This document shows, one piece after another, positions 32,101 through 39,396 of a stretch of DNA of 39,396 nt. The position numbers and the translations under genes are program-made. Source of the stretch: Lachnospiraceae bacterium UBA7143 (GTDB lineage Bacteria; Bacillota; Clostridia; Lachnospirales; Lachnospiraceae); NCBI GenBank assembly GCA_002491905.1, contig DKWV01000033.1, positions 1-39,396 of the forward strand. Reading direction: 5' to 3'. Under the pieces are notes generated by a model. That model was not told the DNA's origin, did no database searches, and saw nothing but the letters and a program-made list of their open reading frames with translations. Within the stretch, counting starts at the first letter, position 1, and the number at the start of each line of letters is the position of its first letter.

Positions 32101-32638
32101 CACCACGGCGGACTTTGTCCGGGACGAGGAAACCGGGGAGACGAGGGTGGCTGATGGAGCGAAGGTGACCATTGGCGGTATGATTACGGAGAAAAAGATC
32201 AAGTACACCAAGAATGAGAAGGTGATGGCCTTCCTGCAGGTGGAAGACCTGGTGGGCTCCGTGGAAGTTATCGTTTTTCCAAGGGATTATGAGCGGTACG
32301 GCAATGCGGTGATAGAGGACAGCAAGGTCTTTATCAGGGGCAGGGTGTCCGTGGAGGAGGATAAGGACGCGAAGCTGGTCTGCGAGCAGATTACCACCTT
32401 TGAGCAGATGCCGAAAAAGCTGTGGATCAAGTTCCCCACCAAAGAAGCTTATGAGAATCGGAAGGATGCGCTTTTTGATATACTGCGGGAGGCGGAAGGA
32501 AAGGATAATGTGATCATCTATGTGGAGAATCCCAAAGCTATGAATCCGCTGCCGGCGAATTGGAACGTGTCGGCACAGGCGTCGCTGATTGAAAAGCTGG
32601 AGACAGCCTTTGGGGAGGGGAATGTAAAGGTGGTGTAG
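29183..32638 (+). CDS. dnaE: DNA polymerase III alpha subunit (DnaE)
   Basis: A 1151-residue C-family replicative polymerase of the DnaE type. The N-terminal PHP domain (about 3-210) keeps its metal ligands (HLHVHTEFS, ITDHG, GCEVYVAP, NDVHYTY), so it may retain nuclease activity. The catalytic aspartates are in MPDIDVDF (about 394-401) and KMDFLGLRTL (about 549-558). Helix-hairpin-helix and OB-fold modules follow, the latter including VTIGGMITEKKIKYTKNEKV near 992-1011. AAGGA 7 nt upstream fixes the start. Clostridia normally also carry PolC; which enzyme leads replication cannot be told here. pfkA follows, a common Firmicute gene order. Confidence 0.97.
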   Translation: MAFAHLHVHTEFSLLDGSNKIKEYVKYVKELGMDSAAITDHGVMYGVIDFYKAAKEAGINPVIGCEVYVAPHSRFDRELTGGEDRYYHLVLLAENNTGYANLVKIVSKGFTEGYYYRPRVDMEVLEQYHEGLIALSACLAGEVPRYIQKGLVDEAKKAALRYQNVFGKDNYFLELQDHGIPAQQSVNSVLLRMSKELDIPLVATNDVHYTYAEDAQPHDILLCLQTGKKVADEDRMRYEGGQYYVKSEEEMKGLFPYAWEAVENTKRIADRCHVEIEFGNYKVPHYDAPEGYDSWSYLNKLCQDGMKERYPEDDGTLQERLHYELDTIKNMGFVDYFLIVWDYINFCRENGIAVGPGRGSAAGSIVSYCLKITNIDPIKYSLLFERFLNPERVSMPDIDVDFCFERRQEVIDYVGQKYGSDRVVQIVTFGTMAAKGVIRDVGRVMDLPYAYVDRLAKMIPNEQNQGVSIDRALEMNPEFKSLYQEDEQVHSLIDMCRRLEGLPRHTSMHAAGVVICPEAADEFVPLSRGSDGSITTQFPMTTIEELGLLKMDFLGLRTLTVIQNAVRLVEQSKGIVIDIGHIDYDDKAVLSSLGTGRTDGVFQLESGGMKSFMKELKPQSLEDVIAGISLYRPGPMDFIPKYIKGKNHPETVTYDCPQLEPILAPTYGCIVYQEQVMQIVRELGGYTMGRSDLVRRAMSKKKQYVMEQERKNFTYGNPEEGVPGCVANGIDAKVADHIYDTMMDFAKYAFNKSHAACYAVVAYQTAYLKYYHPVEFMAALMTSVIDSPSKVAEYIMTSRSMGIQILPPDINVGENGFSVSDGQIRYALSAIKSVGRPVIDAVVAEREARGPFLNLGDFVTRVTDRDMNKRVVEHFIKAGAMDSLGGTRKQLLSVYLQVIDSIQQDRKNNLAGQITLFDLAAEEEKVDYRVSLPDVGEYSKEMKLAFEKEVLGIYISGHPLEEYRETWKKNITNTTADFVRDEETGETRVADGAKVTIGGMITEKKIKYTKNEKVMAFLQVEDLVGSVEVIVFPRDYERYGNAVIEDSKVFIRGRVSVEEDKDAKLVCEQITTFEQMPKKLWIKFPTKEAYENRKDALFDILREAEGKDNVIIYVENPKAMNPLPANWNVSAQASLIEKLETAFGEGNVKVV

Positions 32639-32646
32639 GAAAAATA

Positions 32647-32679
32647 TTGAAAAAGCTGTATTTATAGAGTAAAATACAG
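32647..32679 (+). promoter_or_regulatory. pfkA promoter overlapped by an inverted repeat
   Basis: TTGAAA (32647-32652), 17-bp spacer, TAAAAT (32670-32675). CTGTATTT (32656-32663) and AAATACAG (32672-32679) form an 8-bp inverted repeat with an 8-nt centre. It spans the spacer and the -10 box, so a repressor bound there would occlude polymerase. Confidence 0.65.
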
Positions 32680-32708
32680 ATAGATTTAATTAATAATCAG
32701 GGAATAAA

Positions 32709-32726
32709 ACGGCGTGTGAGCGCCGT
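32709..32726 (+). other. Stem-loop in the pfkA leader
   Basis: ACGGCG and CGCCGT form a 6-bp GC-rich stem with a 6-nt loop, about 40 nt before the start codon and without a T run. It may stabilise the transcript or be the remains of a dnaE terminator. Confidence 0.45.
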
Positions 32727-32765
32727 GCTGACGAGAATATAAAGGCATATTTAAAGAGGAAAGGT

Positions 32766-33746
32766 GTGGGAATCGGTATGGCGAAGCAGATTAAGACGAT
32801 CGGTGTGCTGACCAGCGGGGGAGATGCGCCGGGCATGAATGCGGCGATCCGCGCGGTGGTCAGAAAGGGAATCGCTAACGGTGTCAAAGTAAAGGGGATT
32901 AAGAAGGGTTATCAGGGTCTTCTGAACGAAGAGATCATAGATATGGAGAAGTGGACGGTGTCGGACACAATCCAGCGGGGCGGCACGATTCTGGGCACGG
33001 CGCGATGCCACGAGTTCCGCACGGAAGAGGGGCAGCAGAAGGGCGCGGATATCTGCCGTAAGCACGGGATTGACGGTCTGGTGGTGATCGGCGGTGACGG
33101 CTCCTACCGGGGTGCGCAGGCTCTTTCGAGACACGGGATCAATACCATCGGTCTGCCGGGGACGATTGATCTGGACATAGCCTGTACGGAGTATACCATC
33201 GGTTTTGATACGGCGATCAATACGGCGATGCAGGCCATTGATAAGGTAAGGGACACTTCCTCCTCACATGAGAGGTGCAGTATCATCGAGGTGATGGGAA
33301 GGAACGCAGGCTATATCGCGCTGTGGTGCGGCATCTCCAACGGCGCGGAGGACATTCTGCTCCCGGAGAAATACGATTACAACGAACAGCAGATCATCAA
33401 CAATATCATCGCTAACAGAAAGAGGGGCAAGACCCACCATCTGATTATCAATGCGGAGGGCATCGGCCATTCCACTTCTATGGCGAGAAGAATTGAGGCG
33501 GCTACGGGCATCGAAACCAGAGCCACAATCTTAGGCTACATGCAGAGAGGCGGCTCACCTACCTGTAAGGACCGCTATTATGCTTCCATCATGGGCTGCT
33601 ATGCGGCGGATATTCTGTGCGAGGGCAAAACCAACCGGGTGGTCGGCTACAAACATGGAGAGTTCGTGGATTTCGATATCGAGGAGGCGCTGAACATGGA
33701 GAAGGGGATTCCGGACTATCCCTATGAGATGTCGAAGATCCTATGA
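32766..33746 (+). CDS. pfkA: 6-phosphofructokinase
   Basis: A glycolytic kinase of 326 residues that phosphorylates fructose 6-phosphate to fructose 1,6-bisphosphate. LTSGGDAPGMNAAIRAVVRK (about 14-33) and VIGGDGSYRGAQ (about 105-116) form the nucleotide site. The Gly after GGD marks ATP rather than pyrophosphate use. The active-site loop is GTIDLDIACTEYTIGFDTA: the usual TIDND has Leu in place of Asn, while both aspartates remain. The GTG at 32766 has GAGGA 5 nt upstream; the ATG at 32778 gives the more typical MAKQIKTIGVL start, so either may be used. The stop overlaps the next start as ATGA. Confidence 0.95.
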   Translation: MGIGMAKQIKTIGVLTSGGDAPGMNAAIRAVVRKGIANGVKVKGIKKGYQGLLNEEIIDMEKWTVSDTIQRGGTILGTARCHEFRTEEGQQKGADICRKHGIDGLVVIGGDGSYRGAQALSRHGINTIGLPGTIDLDIACTEYTIGFDTAINTAMQAIDKVRDTSSSHERCSIIEVMGRNAGYIALWCGISNGAEDILLPEKYDYNEQQIINNIIANRKRGKTHHLIINAEGIGHSTSMARRIEAATGIETRATILGYMQRGGSPTCKDRYYASIMGCYAADILCEGKTNRVVGYKHGEFVDFDIEEALNMEKGIPDYPYEMSKIL

Positions 33747-34537
33747 TTACCAGTGTACAAAACAAGTTTATCAAGGAGACCGTGGCCCTTTGCGCGAAAA
33801 GAAAAGAGCGTGACCGGCGCGGTCTCTTTGTGGTGGAAGGCAGGAAAATGTTTGGCGAGGCGCCGGTGGAAAGGATCAGCCGCGTGTATCTTGCGCAGAG
33901 CGCCGAGAAGGAAATGTATGCGCGGTATGGGGATAAACTGTCCGGGCTTCCCTGCGAGATTGTGGCGGATGAGGTGTTCGCCCGGATGTCGGATACGGTG
34001 ACGCCCCAGGGAATTTTATGTCTGGTGCGGCAGCAACATTATAATATAGAAGAAATGCTGAAAGGTGTTGATAAAAAACAAACGTTATTTATTGTGCTGG
34101 AGGATATACAGGATCCGGGAAATCTGGGAACCATCTTTCGGACGGCGGAGGCGGCGGGTGTGGACGGCGTGATTATGAGCAGCAGGACGGCGGATATCTA
34201 TAACCCGAAGACGATTCGGTCCACAATGGGCGCGGTTTATCGGGTGCCCTTTTTCTATACAGAAGATCTTTCTTCTATGATAAAGATGCTGCGGGAGCGG
34301 GGGACAACAGTCTACGCCGCGCACTTGGACGCAAAATCCTTTTACGACGCACATGACTACCGGCGGAGCACGGCTTTCCTGATCGGGAACGAGGCCAAGG
34401 GCCTGCGTGAGGAAACGGCAAGGTGTGCGGACGCGCTCCTCGGGATTCCTATGGAGGGGAAGGTGGAGTCCCTGAACGCCGCCGTGGCTTCTTCCATCCT
34501 GTTGTATGAGGCCTACAGGCAGAGGAGAAATGGTTAA
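33743..34537 (+). CDS. SpoU/TrmH family RNA 2'-O-methyltransferase
   Basis: A 264-residue SPOUT-class methyltransferase expected to methylate a ribose 2'-OH in rRNA or tRNA with SAM. An N-terminal substrate-binding domain (about 1-95, with KRKERDRRGLFVVEGRKM) precedes the catalytic knot. The knot motifs are LEDIQDPGNLGTIFRTAEAA (about 119-138, motif 1), FLIGNEAKGL (about 212-221, motif 2) and IPMEGKVESLNAAVASSILL (motif 3). The target nucleotide is not readable from sequence. The ATG overlaps the pfkA stop (ATGA) and has no strong ribosome site, so translation is probably coupled to pfkA. Confidence 0.93.
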   Translation: MITSVQNKFIKETVALCAKRKERDRRGLFVVEGRKMFGEAPVERISRVYLAQSAEKEMYARYGDKLSGLPCEIVADEVFARMSDTVTPQGILCLVRQQHYNIEEMLKGVDKKQTLFIVLEDIQDPGNLGTIFRTAEAAGVDGVIMSSRTADIYNPKTIRSTMGAVYRVPFFYTEDLSSMIKMLRERGTTVYAAHLDAKSFYDAHDYRRSTAFLIGNEAKGLREETARCADALLGIPMEGKVESLNAAVASSILLYEAYRQRRNG

Positions 34538-34663
34538 ATTTGGATTTAATTATGGAATAACACGGGATTTTTATAGGAAACATGATAGTGCGAAAAAGGA
34601 TGATTTTGGCTTAAAATCAGGGAAAATAGCGGCTGTTATAAAAAGAAAGGCGGTACGGTAGTT

Positions 34664-35458
34664 ATGAAGATTGGATTTATCGGACTCGGGAATATGGCGC
34701 ATGCCATGATTGGCGGTATGTTGGAGCAGGGGATTGTGTCTGCGCAGGAAATCTGCGGCAGCGCGAAGACGCAGAAGACCAGGGATGAAGTGCGGGAGAC
34801 ATTCGGCATTGACGTGAGGGCATCCAATGCGTCGGTGGCGGAGAATGCGCAGACATTGATTCTAGCAGTGAAGCCGCAGTTTTTGGAAGGCGTGATCGAC
34901 GAGATCAAAGATGCGGTGAAACCGAATACCCTGATTATCAGTATCGCGGCGGGTAAGACGCTGAACTGGCTGGAACAGGCCTTTGGCAGACGGGTGAAGC
35001 TGGTGCGGTGTATGCCGAATACCCCGGCGCTCGTTGGGGAGGGCTGTACAGGCGTATGTGTGAACGGTGCGGTGTCGGAGACGGAGACACAGTACAGTCT
35101 CCGCCTGATGGAGAGCTTTGGAAAGGCAAGTCTGGTGGAGGAACGCCTGATGGACGCCGTGGGAGCGGTGAGTGGTTCTTCCCCGGCATATGTGTTCCTC
35201 TTTATAGAGGCGATGGCCGACGCAGGCGTGGCGGCGGGGATGCCACGGAAGCAGGCGTATAAGTTTGCGGCACAGGCGGTGTACGGCAGCGCGAAACTCG
35301 CGCTGGAGACGGGCAGGCATCCGGGCGAATTGAAGGATATGGTATGTTCTCCGGGAGGTACGACGATAGAGGGCGTACGTGTTCTGGAGGAGGCAGGCTT
35401 TCGCGGGGCGGTGATGGATGCGCTGCTGGCCACGGTTGAAAAATCCCGAAAACTGTAA
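34664..35458 (+). CDS. proC: Pyrroline-5-carboxylate reductase
   Basis: A 264-residue cytoplasmic enzyme for the last step of proline synthesis, reducing 1-pyrroline-5-carboxylate with NAD(P)H. The Rossmann motif GFIGLGNMAHAMIGGML is at residues 4-20, the substrate loop is in VRCMPNTPALVGEG (about 110-123), and the C-terminal signature GSSPAYVFLFIEAMADAG and KDMVCSPGGTTIEGV are intact. Length is normal. The ribosome site is poor (AAAGG about 15 nt upstream). It appears to be transcribed alone: 126 bp separate it from the methyltransferase gene, and a strong promoter for the next gene follows. Confidence 0.97.
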   Translation: MKIGFIGLGNMAHAMIGGMLEQGIVSAQEICGSAKTQKTRDEVRETFGIDVRASNASVAENAQTLILAVKPQFLEGVIDEIKDAVKPNTLIISIAAGKTLNWLEQAFGRRVKLVRCMPNTPALVGEGCTGVCVNGAVSETETQYSLRLMESFGKASLVEERLMDAVGAVSGSSPAYVFLFIEAMADAGVAAGMPRKQAYKFAAQAVYGSAKLALETGRHPGELKDMVCSPGGTTIEGVRVLEEAGFRGAVMDALLATVEKSRKL

Positions 35459-35543
35459 TTTGTAATTTGTGTCGGAACATCTTGTGTTTTGTAAAAAAAT
35501 AGTAACAAAATATAGAGATAAATCAGAGCCAAATTGTATAAAC

Positions 35544-35572
35544 TTGACAAAGAATAGGTGTTTTGCTAAAAT
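35544..35572 (+). promoter_or_regulatory. Sigma-A promoter of the SleB-like hydrolase gene
   Basis: A consensus TTGACA (35544-35549), 17-bp spacer and TAAAAT (35567-35572). Initiation near 35579 leaves a leader of about 95 nt containing two TGTAACAA-type repeats (near 35590 and 35604). Confidence 0.85.
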
Positions 35573-35674
35573 TATCCATACTTAACCAAACTGTAACAAT
35601 TTTGTAACAATCTTTATCTTTTGTGGTTATGGGAAATGACAATTTCTTGTATGGATGAAGATGGAGGGATGTTT

Positions 35675-36736
35675 ATGCGGAAAGAGTATAGACTTCTGCT
35701 CGCCAGTTTGATTCTTGGAATATGTTTATGCGGTTTGCCTCTGGATGTACAGGCTACCAGCAGGAACGACTATCTGGATTCGTTAAATGTGGGCGTGTCC
35801 CAGATCGTAGATCCCACGGGAAAAGCCGCGAGCGAGGATGCAATCCGGGAACTGACAGAGGTGTCAGAAGCAAACGGAGCCCAGAAGGAGACAGATCTGG
35901 TTATGGCTAACGTTCAGGTGGCCATGAACGTGCGTGCGGAAGCCGATGAGGAATCTGAGAAGGTGGGTCTGCTCTACAAGGACTGCGGCGGCAGAATATT
36001 GGAGAGAAAAGACGGCTGGACAAGGCTTCGGAGCGGCGATCTGGTGGGCTGGGCCAGCGACGACTATCTGCTTTTTGGAGATGATGCCGAGGCGCTGGCG
36101 AACGATGTGGGAAATCTCATCGTACAGATTGAGACGGACACGCTCTGCGTGAGGAAAGATCCGGAGACGGAGGCGGAGGCGGTTGGCTTTATTCCCCGGG
36201 ACGAGGAGCTGGAGATCATCGAGGTTCTCAATGATGACTGGATCAGCGTCGACTACGAGGGCGAGACCGGCTATGTCTCGGCGGAGTATGTGGACATTGA
36301 TTTCCACATCGACGAGGGCGAGACGATGGTAGCCATTAAAAAGAGAGAAGAAGAGGAAAGGCAGGCGAAGCTCACGGCCAACAGAGGGGCCGTGGTGGTG
36401 GGCGGCGACGATACCAGACTTTTGGCTGCGCTGATTTACTGCGAGGCGGGTATTGAGACCTACAACGGCAAGCTGGCGGTGGGTGCGGTGGTTATGAACC
36501 GTGTCAGGAGCGGAGCCTATCCGAATACTATATCAGGTGTTATATTTGCGTCAGGGCAGTTTACGCCTGCGCTCAACGGCAAGGTGGCCAGAGTGTACGG
36601 CGGCGATATTCCCGAGAGCTGCTGGGAGGCGGCAAGAGCGGCGATCAACGGAGAAACCAACGTGGGCGACGCGACTCATTTCCGGCGTGCTGGCAACCAC
36701 GAGGGCCTGCTGATCGACAGACAGGTGTTCTGGTAA
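35675..36736 (+). CDS. Exported SH3-domain cell wall hydrolase (SleB-like)
   Basis: A 353-residue secreted protein. A signal peptide (about 1-25, ending near LDVQATS) is followed by two bacterial SH3 repeats (about 80-135, with AMNVRAEADEESEKVGLLYK, and about 149-208, with LCVRKDPETEAEAVGFIP). After a charged linker comes a C-terminal Hydrolase_2 domain as in SleB/CwlJ (about 246-353). The catalytic glutamate is Glu257 in LIYCEAG, with AVGAVVMNRV and GDATHFRR also conserved. It should cut glycan strands as a lytic transglycosylase. The start at 35675 has GGAGGG 6 nt upstream; ATGs at 35669 and 35621 fit less well. Confidence 0.92.
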   Translation: MRKEYRLLLASLILGICLCGLPLDVQATSRNDYLDSLNVGVSQIVDPTGKAASEDAIRELTEVSEANGAQKETDLVMANVQVAMNVRAEADEESEKVGLLYKDCGGRILERKDGWTRLRSGDLVGWASDDYLLFGDDAEALANDVGNLIVQIETDTLCVRKDPETEAEAVGFIPRDEELEIIEVLNDDWISVDYEGETGYVSAEYVDIDFHIDEGETMVAIKKREEEERQAKLTANRGAVVVGGDDTRLLAALIYCEAGIETYNGKLAVGAVVMNRVRSGAYPNTISGVIFASGQFTPALNGKVARVYGGDIPESCWEAARAAINGETNVGDATHFRRAGNHEGLLIDRQVFW

Positions 36737-36747
36737 ACTGATAACCC

Positions 36748-36776
36748 TTGCCACATTGGGGATAATATATTATAAT
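36748..36776 (+). promoter_or_regulatory. Sigma-A promoter of the NfeD-SPFH operon
   Basis: TTGCCA (36748-36753), 17-bp spacer, consensus TATAAT (36771-36776). Initiation near 36783, about 60 nt before the NfeD start. Confidence 0.8.
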
Positions 36777-36842
36777 AATTGCGGACAGAGAGCGCGATAG
36801 AGTGGGTTTGCAAGTGTTAGGCTGGCAGCTGGAGGAGGGAAC

Positions 36843-37301
36843 ATGATGGATATACAGGCGTTAAATATGACGGTGGTCTGGCTGGTTATCCTTGTGGTGT
36901 TGGTCGTGATAGAGCTTTTGACGATGGGACTGACGACCGTCTGGTTCGCGGGCGGCGCGCTTGCGGCAACACTGGCTTCACTGCTGCATCTGCCTGTCGT
37001 TTTACAGATTATCCTGTTTCTCGTGGTTTCGGCGCTGCTTTTGTATTTTACAAGACCGATTGCGGTAAAATATTTTAACAAAGACCGGGTGCGCACGAAT
37101 GCAGAGAGCCTTGTGGGACGGCAGGCCATTGTGATCAGTGAAATTGATAATCTGCAGGGTATCGGACAGGTCAATGTGGGCGGTATGGAGTGGTCCGCGC
37201 GGACGAAGACGGACGATGAGAAACTGCCAGTGGGGGCCGTGGTAATTGTGCTGGCCATAAACGGCGTGAAACTGATTGTAGAAGAAAAGAAAGAACTGTA
37301 G
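36843..37301 (+). CDS. NfeD-like membrane protein
   Basis: A 152-residue protein with two or three N-terminal helices (about 10-30, 33-50 and 55-72) and a C-terminal OB-fold (about 85-150, SLVGRQAIVISEIDNLQGIG, then GGMEWSARTKTDDEKLPVG). This is the short NfeD class, without the serine protease part. These proteins accompany SPFH proteins, and the next gene, 24 bp downstream, is exactly that. The pair is thought to organise ordered membrane domains. GGAGGAGGG precedes two adjacent ATGs (36843, 36846); either may be the start. Confidence 0.92.
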   Translation: MMDIQALNMTVVWLVILVVLVVIELLTMGLTTVWFAGGALAATLASLLHLPVVLQIILFLVVSALLLYFTRPIAVKYFNKDRVRTNAESLVGRQAIVISEIDNLQGIGQVNVGGMEWSARTKTDDEKLPVGAVVIVLAINGVKLIVEEKKEL

Positions 37302-37325
37302 CTTCTTTCGGAAACGGAGAAAAAA

Positions 37326-38246
37326 ATGGGTGGACTTGTAGCTTTACTGGTGGTTCTGATACTGGGTGTAATGATTCTGGCATCCTGCATTAAGATTGTG
37401 CCGCAGGCGCAGGCATACGTGGTGGAGCGCCTCGGCGCATACCAGCAGACCTGGTCCGTGGGACTGCATATCAAGGTTCCTTTTATTGATAAAGTGGCTA
37501 AGAGGGTTGTGCTGAAGGAGCAGGTTGTGGATTTCGCGCCCCAGCCCGTGATTACGAAGGATAACGTTACGATGCGGATAGATACGGTGGTCTTTTTCCA
37601 GATCACAGACCCGAAACTTTTTGCTTACGGAGTAGAGAATCCGATCATGGCAATCGAGAACCTGACGGCTACAACCCTCCGTAATATCATCGGTGAGATG
37701 GAGCTCGACCAGACGCTCACATCCAGAGAAGTGATCAACACGAAGATGCGCGCTTCCCTCGATATCGCAACGGACCCCTGGGGCATCAAGGTGAACCGTG
37801 TGGAGCTGAAGAATATCATTCCTCCGGCGGCGATTCAGGACGCTATGGAGAAACAGATGAAGGCGGAGCGTGAGCGTCGTGAGGCAATCCTGCGCGCGGA
37901 AGGTGAGAAGAAATCCACCATTCTGGTGGCGGAAGGTCAGAAGGAATCGGCGATTCTGGAGGCGGAGGCGGAGAAACAGTCCGCAATCCTGCGCGCGGAG
38001 GCGCAGAAGGAGAAGATGATCCGTGAGGCGGAAGGTGAAGCCGAGGCGATTCTCAAGGTGCAGCAGGCTACGGCGGACGGTATCCGCATGATCCGCGAGG
38101 CCGGCGCGGACGAGGCGGTCTTAAAGATCAAGAGTCTGGAGGCCTTCGAGAAGGCGGCGGACGGACAGGCGACGAAGATCATCATTCCCTCGGAAATTCA
38201 GGGACTGGCGGGACTCGCGGCTTCTGCGAAAGAAATTCTGAAATAG
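37326..38246 (+). CDS. SPFH/band 7 (stomatin-like) protein
   Basis: A 306-residue membrane-anchored scaffold. One N-terminal helix (about 3-22) is followed by the SPFH domain (about 25-180, VPQAQAYVVERLGAYQQTWS, then ITKDNVTMRIDTVVFFQITD). A long coiled coil with alternating charges (about 180-260) and a short C-terminal segment complete it. The coiled coil contains a roughly 11-residue repeat of the form AILxAEGEKxS, about five times. Such stomatin/QmcA proteins assemble into large membrane rings or microdomains and often work beside proteases. It is in one operon with the NfeD protein and ends at the terminator at 38275. Confidence 0.95.
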   Translation: MGGLVALLVVLILGVMILASCIKIVPQAQAYVVERLGAYQQTWSVGLHIKVPFIDKVAKRVVLKEQVVDFAPQPVITKDNVTMRIDTVVFFQITDPKLFAYGVENPIMAIENLTATTLRNIIGEMELDQTLTSREVINTKMRASLDIATDPWGIKVNRVELKNIIPPAAIQDAMEKQMKAERERREAILRAEGEKKSTILVAEGQKESAILEAEAEKQSAILRAEAQKEKMIREAEGEAEAILKVQQATADGIRMIREAGADEAVLKIKSLEAFEKAADGQATKIIIPSEIQGLAGLAASAKEILK

Positions 38247-38274
38247 ACAGGAAAATCAAAAAGTGACAGGAAAA

Positions 38275-38312
38275 CGACAGGACGGTTCTGCGGACCCGTC
38301 CTGTCGAGGTTT
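38275..38312 (+). terminator. Intrinsic terminator of the NfeD-SPFH operon
   Basis: CGACAGGACGG (38275-38285) and CCGTCCTGTCG (38296-38306) form a perfect 11-bp stem with a 10-nt loop. AGG and a short TTTT follow, so the U tract is weak and offset. Confidence 0.75.
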
Positions 38313-38364
38313 TGCGTGTATAAGCAGAGTCAGAAAGCGGATTACATAAAGAGGAGGAAGTATC

Positions 38365-39357
38365 ATGGATTTGAAGGGTCGCAATTTTTTAAAGCTTCTG
38401 GATTTTACGCCGGAGGAAATCATATATATGCTGGATGTGGCGGCGGATCTGAAAGATAAGAAGAAAAAGGGAATTCCCGTGGACGGGCTGCGGGGGAAGA
38501 ATGTGGCACTGATCTTTGAGAAGACCAGTACCAGGACCCGCTGCGCCTTCGAGGTTGCGGCCCATGACCTGGGGTTGGGGACCACTTACCTGGATCCGTC
38601 AGGCTCCCAGATCGGCAAGAAGGAGAGCATCGCGGATACGGCGAGGGTTTTGGGACGTATGTTTGAGGGTATCGAATACCGGGGCTTTGGGCAGGATATC
38701 GTGGAGGAGCTGGCGAAGAACGCGGGTGTGCCTGTGTGGAACGGTCTGACCAATGAATTCCACCCGACCCAGATGCTGGCTGATCTTCTGACCATAAGGG
38801 AGCGTTTCGGAAAGCTGAAAGGCATTAAGCTCACCTATATGGGGGACGCCCGTTACAACATGGGCAATTCCCTGATGGTAGCCTGCGCCAAGATGGGAAT
38901 GCACTTTACGGCCTGCACCGGCAAAAAATATTTCCCGGAGGCGGATCTGGTGAAGACCTGTCGGGAGATCGCGGCGGAAAACGGCGGTTCGGTCCGCCTG
39001 ACAGAGGACGTGCCGGAAGGCGTGGCGGGAGCGGACGTGGTCTACACGGATGTGTGGGTATCTATGGGGGAGCCGGAACAGATGTGGGAGGAACGCCTGC
39101 ACGATCTTGCGCCTTATCAGGTCAATGCGAAGGCAATGGCCCTGGCCGGAAAGAATGCGGTGTTCATGCACTGTCTGCCCGCGTTTCACGACCACCTGAC
39201 CGAAATCGGGAAAAAGATCGGCGAGAAGTACGGGATGGCGGAGCTGGAGGTGACGGACGAGGTGTTTGAGTCGCCCCAGTCCATTGTGTTTGACGAGGCG
39301 GAGAACCGCATGCACACCATCAAGGCGGTTATGGCTGTGACACTTGGGCTAGAGTGA
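38365..39357 (+). CDS. argF: Ornithine carbamoyltransferase
   Basis: A 330-residue cytoplasmic enzyme joining carbamoyl phosphate and ornithine into citrulline. The carbamoyl phosphate site STRTR is at residues 55-59, FHPTQ is at about 132-136, the ornithine loop WVSMGEPEQ is near 231-239, and the catalytic HCLPAFHD is near 269-276. The domain is complete. No arginine deiminase or carbamate kinase genes are adjacent, so anabolic (argF) or catabolic (arcB) use cannot be decided; the symbol is given on that basis. GAGGAGG 7 nt upstream fixes the start. I see no clear promoter or arginine-repressor box in the gap from 38313. Confidence 0.96.
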   Translation: MDLKGRNFLKLLDFTPEEIIYMLDVAADLKDKKKKGIPVDGLRGKNVALIFEKTSTRTRCAFEVAAHDLGLGTTYLDPSGSQIGKKESIADTARVLGRMFEGIEYRGFGQDIVEELAKNAGVPVWNGLTNEFHPTQMLADLLTIRERFGKLKGIKLTYMGDARYNMGNSLMVACAKMGMHFTACTGKKYFPEADLVKTCREIAAENGGSVRLTEDVPEGVAGADVVYTDVWVSMGEPEQMWEERLHDLAPYQVNAKAMALAGKNAVFMHCLPAFHDHLTEIGKKIGEKYGMAELEVTDEVFESPQSIVFDEAENRMHTIKAVMAVTLGLE

Positions 39358-39396
39358 AAAGAACTTCTAGAGCTCAGCAGCAGAGGCTGCATCGCA

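Noticed and set aside
1..39396. CRISPR arrays, tRNA or rRNA genes, insertion sequences, prophage
   Set aside because: No regularly spaced direct repeats, cloverleaf-type segments, rRNA-like sequence, transposase or integrase motifs were found.

Overview
The window looks like chromosome of a gut-type Firmicute of class Clostridia, most likely family Lachnospiraceae. This is inferred from AGGAGG-type ribosome sites, sigma-A promoters with 17-bp spacers, an S-box (SAM-I) riboswitch on metK, a DUF6020 membrane protein, the dnaE-pfkA neighbourhood, and M23/LysM and SleB-like wall hydrolases. The genus cannot be named from sequence alone. I see no rRNA, tRNA, CRISPR array, transposase or prophage gene.

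Layout. 1-200: a cluster of stem-loops. 205-1193: a two-gene operon of a short MotA-like membrane protein and a membrane-anchored LuxR-type regulator. 1176-4125: two divergent intact MATE exporters. 4180-7768: a DUF4422 glycosyltransferase-like protein, an AraC/GyrI-type regulator and a lipoprotein with an RsiV-like (DUF4163/DUF3298) domain. 7888-10173: a large unrecognised membrane protein, possibly GT-C-like. 10260-12636: a UAP1-like nucleotide-sugar pyrophosphorylase and galE. 12633-14316: a divergent AraC/MATE gene pair in which both genes have lost their 5' ends at one junction. 14368-17342: a hemolysin III/PAQR-family protein, a small conserved-looking protein and a DUF6020 protein with an apparently leaderless promoter. 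17467-22127: a small alarmone synthetase, a coiled-coil tail-anchored protein, an M23 endopeptidase and murA. 22133-23684: promoter, SAM-I riboswitch, metK and terminator.

23688-27383 (minus strand): a tightly overlapped five-gene operon of ECF sigma factor, zinc-finger anti-sigma factor, ABC ATPase and two paralogous permeases. It resembles the sigY-yxlCDEFG layout of Bacillus subtilis and is probably an envelope or antimicrobial stress module. 27511-29098: an intergenic stretch with stem-loops and a tiny ORF, then a DUF4143-type AAA ATPase. 29183-34537: dnaE, pfkA and a SpoU/TrmH RNA methyltransferase. 34664-39357: proC, an SH3/SleB-like wall hydrolase, an NfeD-SPFH membrane pair and ornithine carbamoyltransferase.

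Most of the window is housekeeping: cell wall, methyl donor supply, replication, glycolysis, proline and arginine metabolism. The parts most worth following up are the MotA-like/LuxR pair, the ECF-ABC operon, the large membrane protein with a cysteine-rich tail, the doubly truncated AraC/MATE junction, and several regulatory details (leaderless promoter, inverted repeats on promoters, a terminator built from a coding end).
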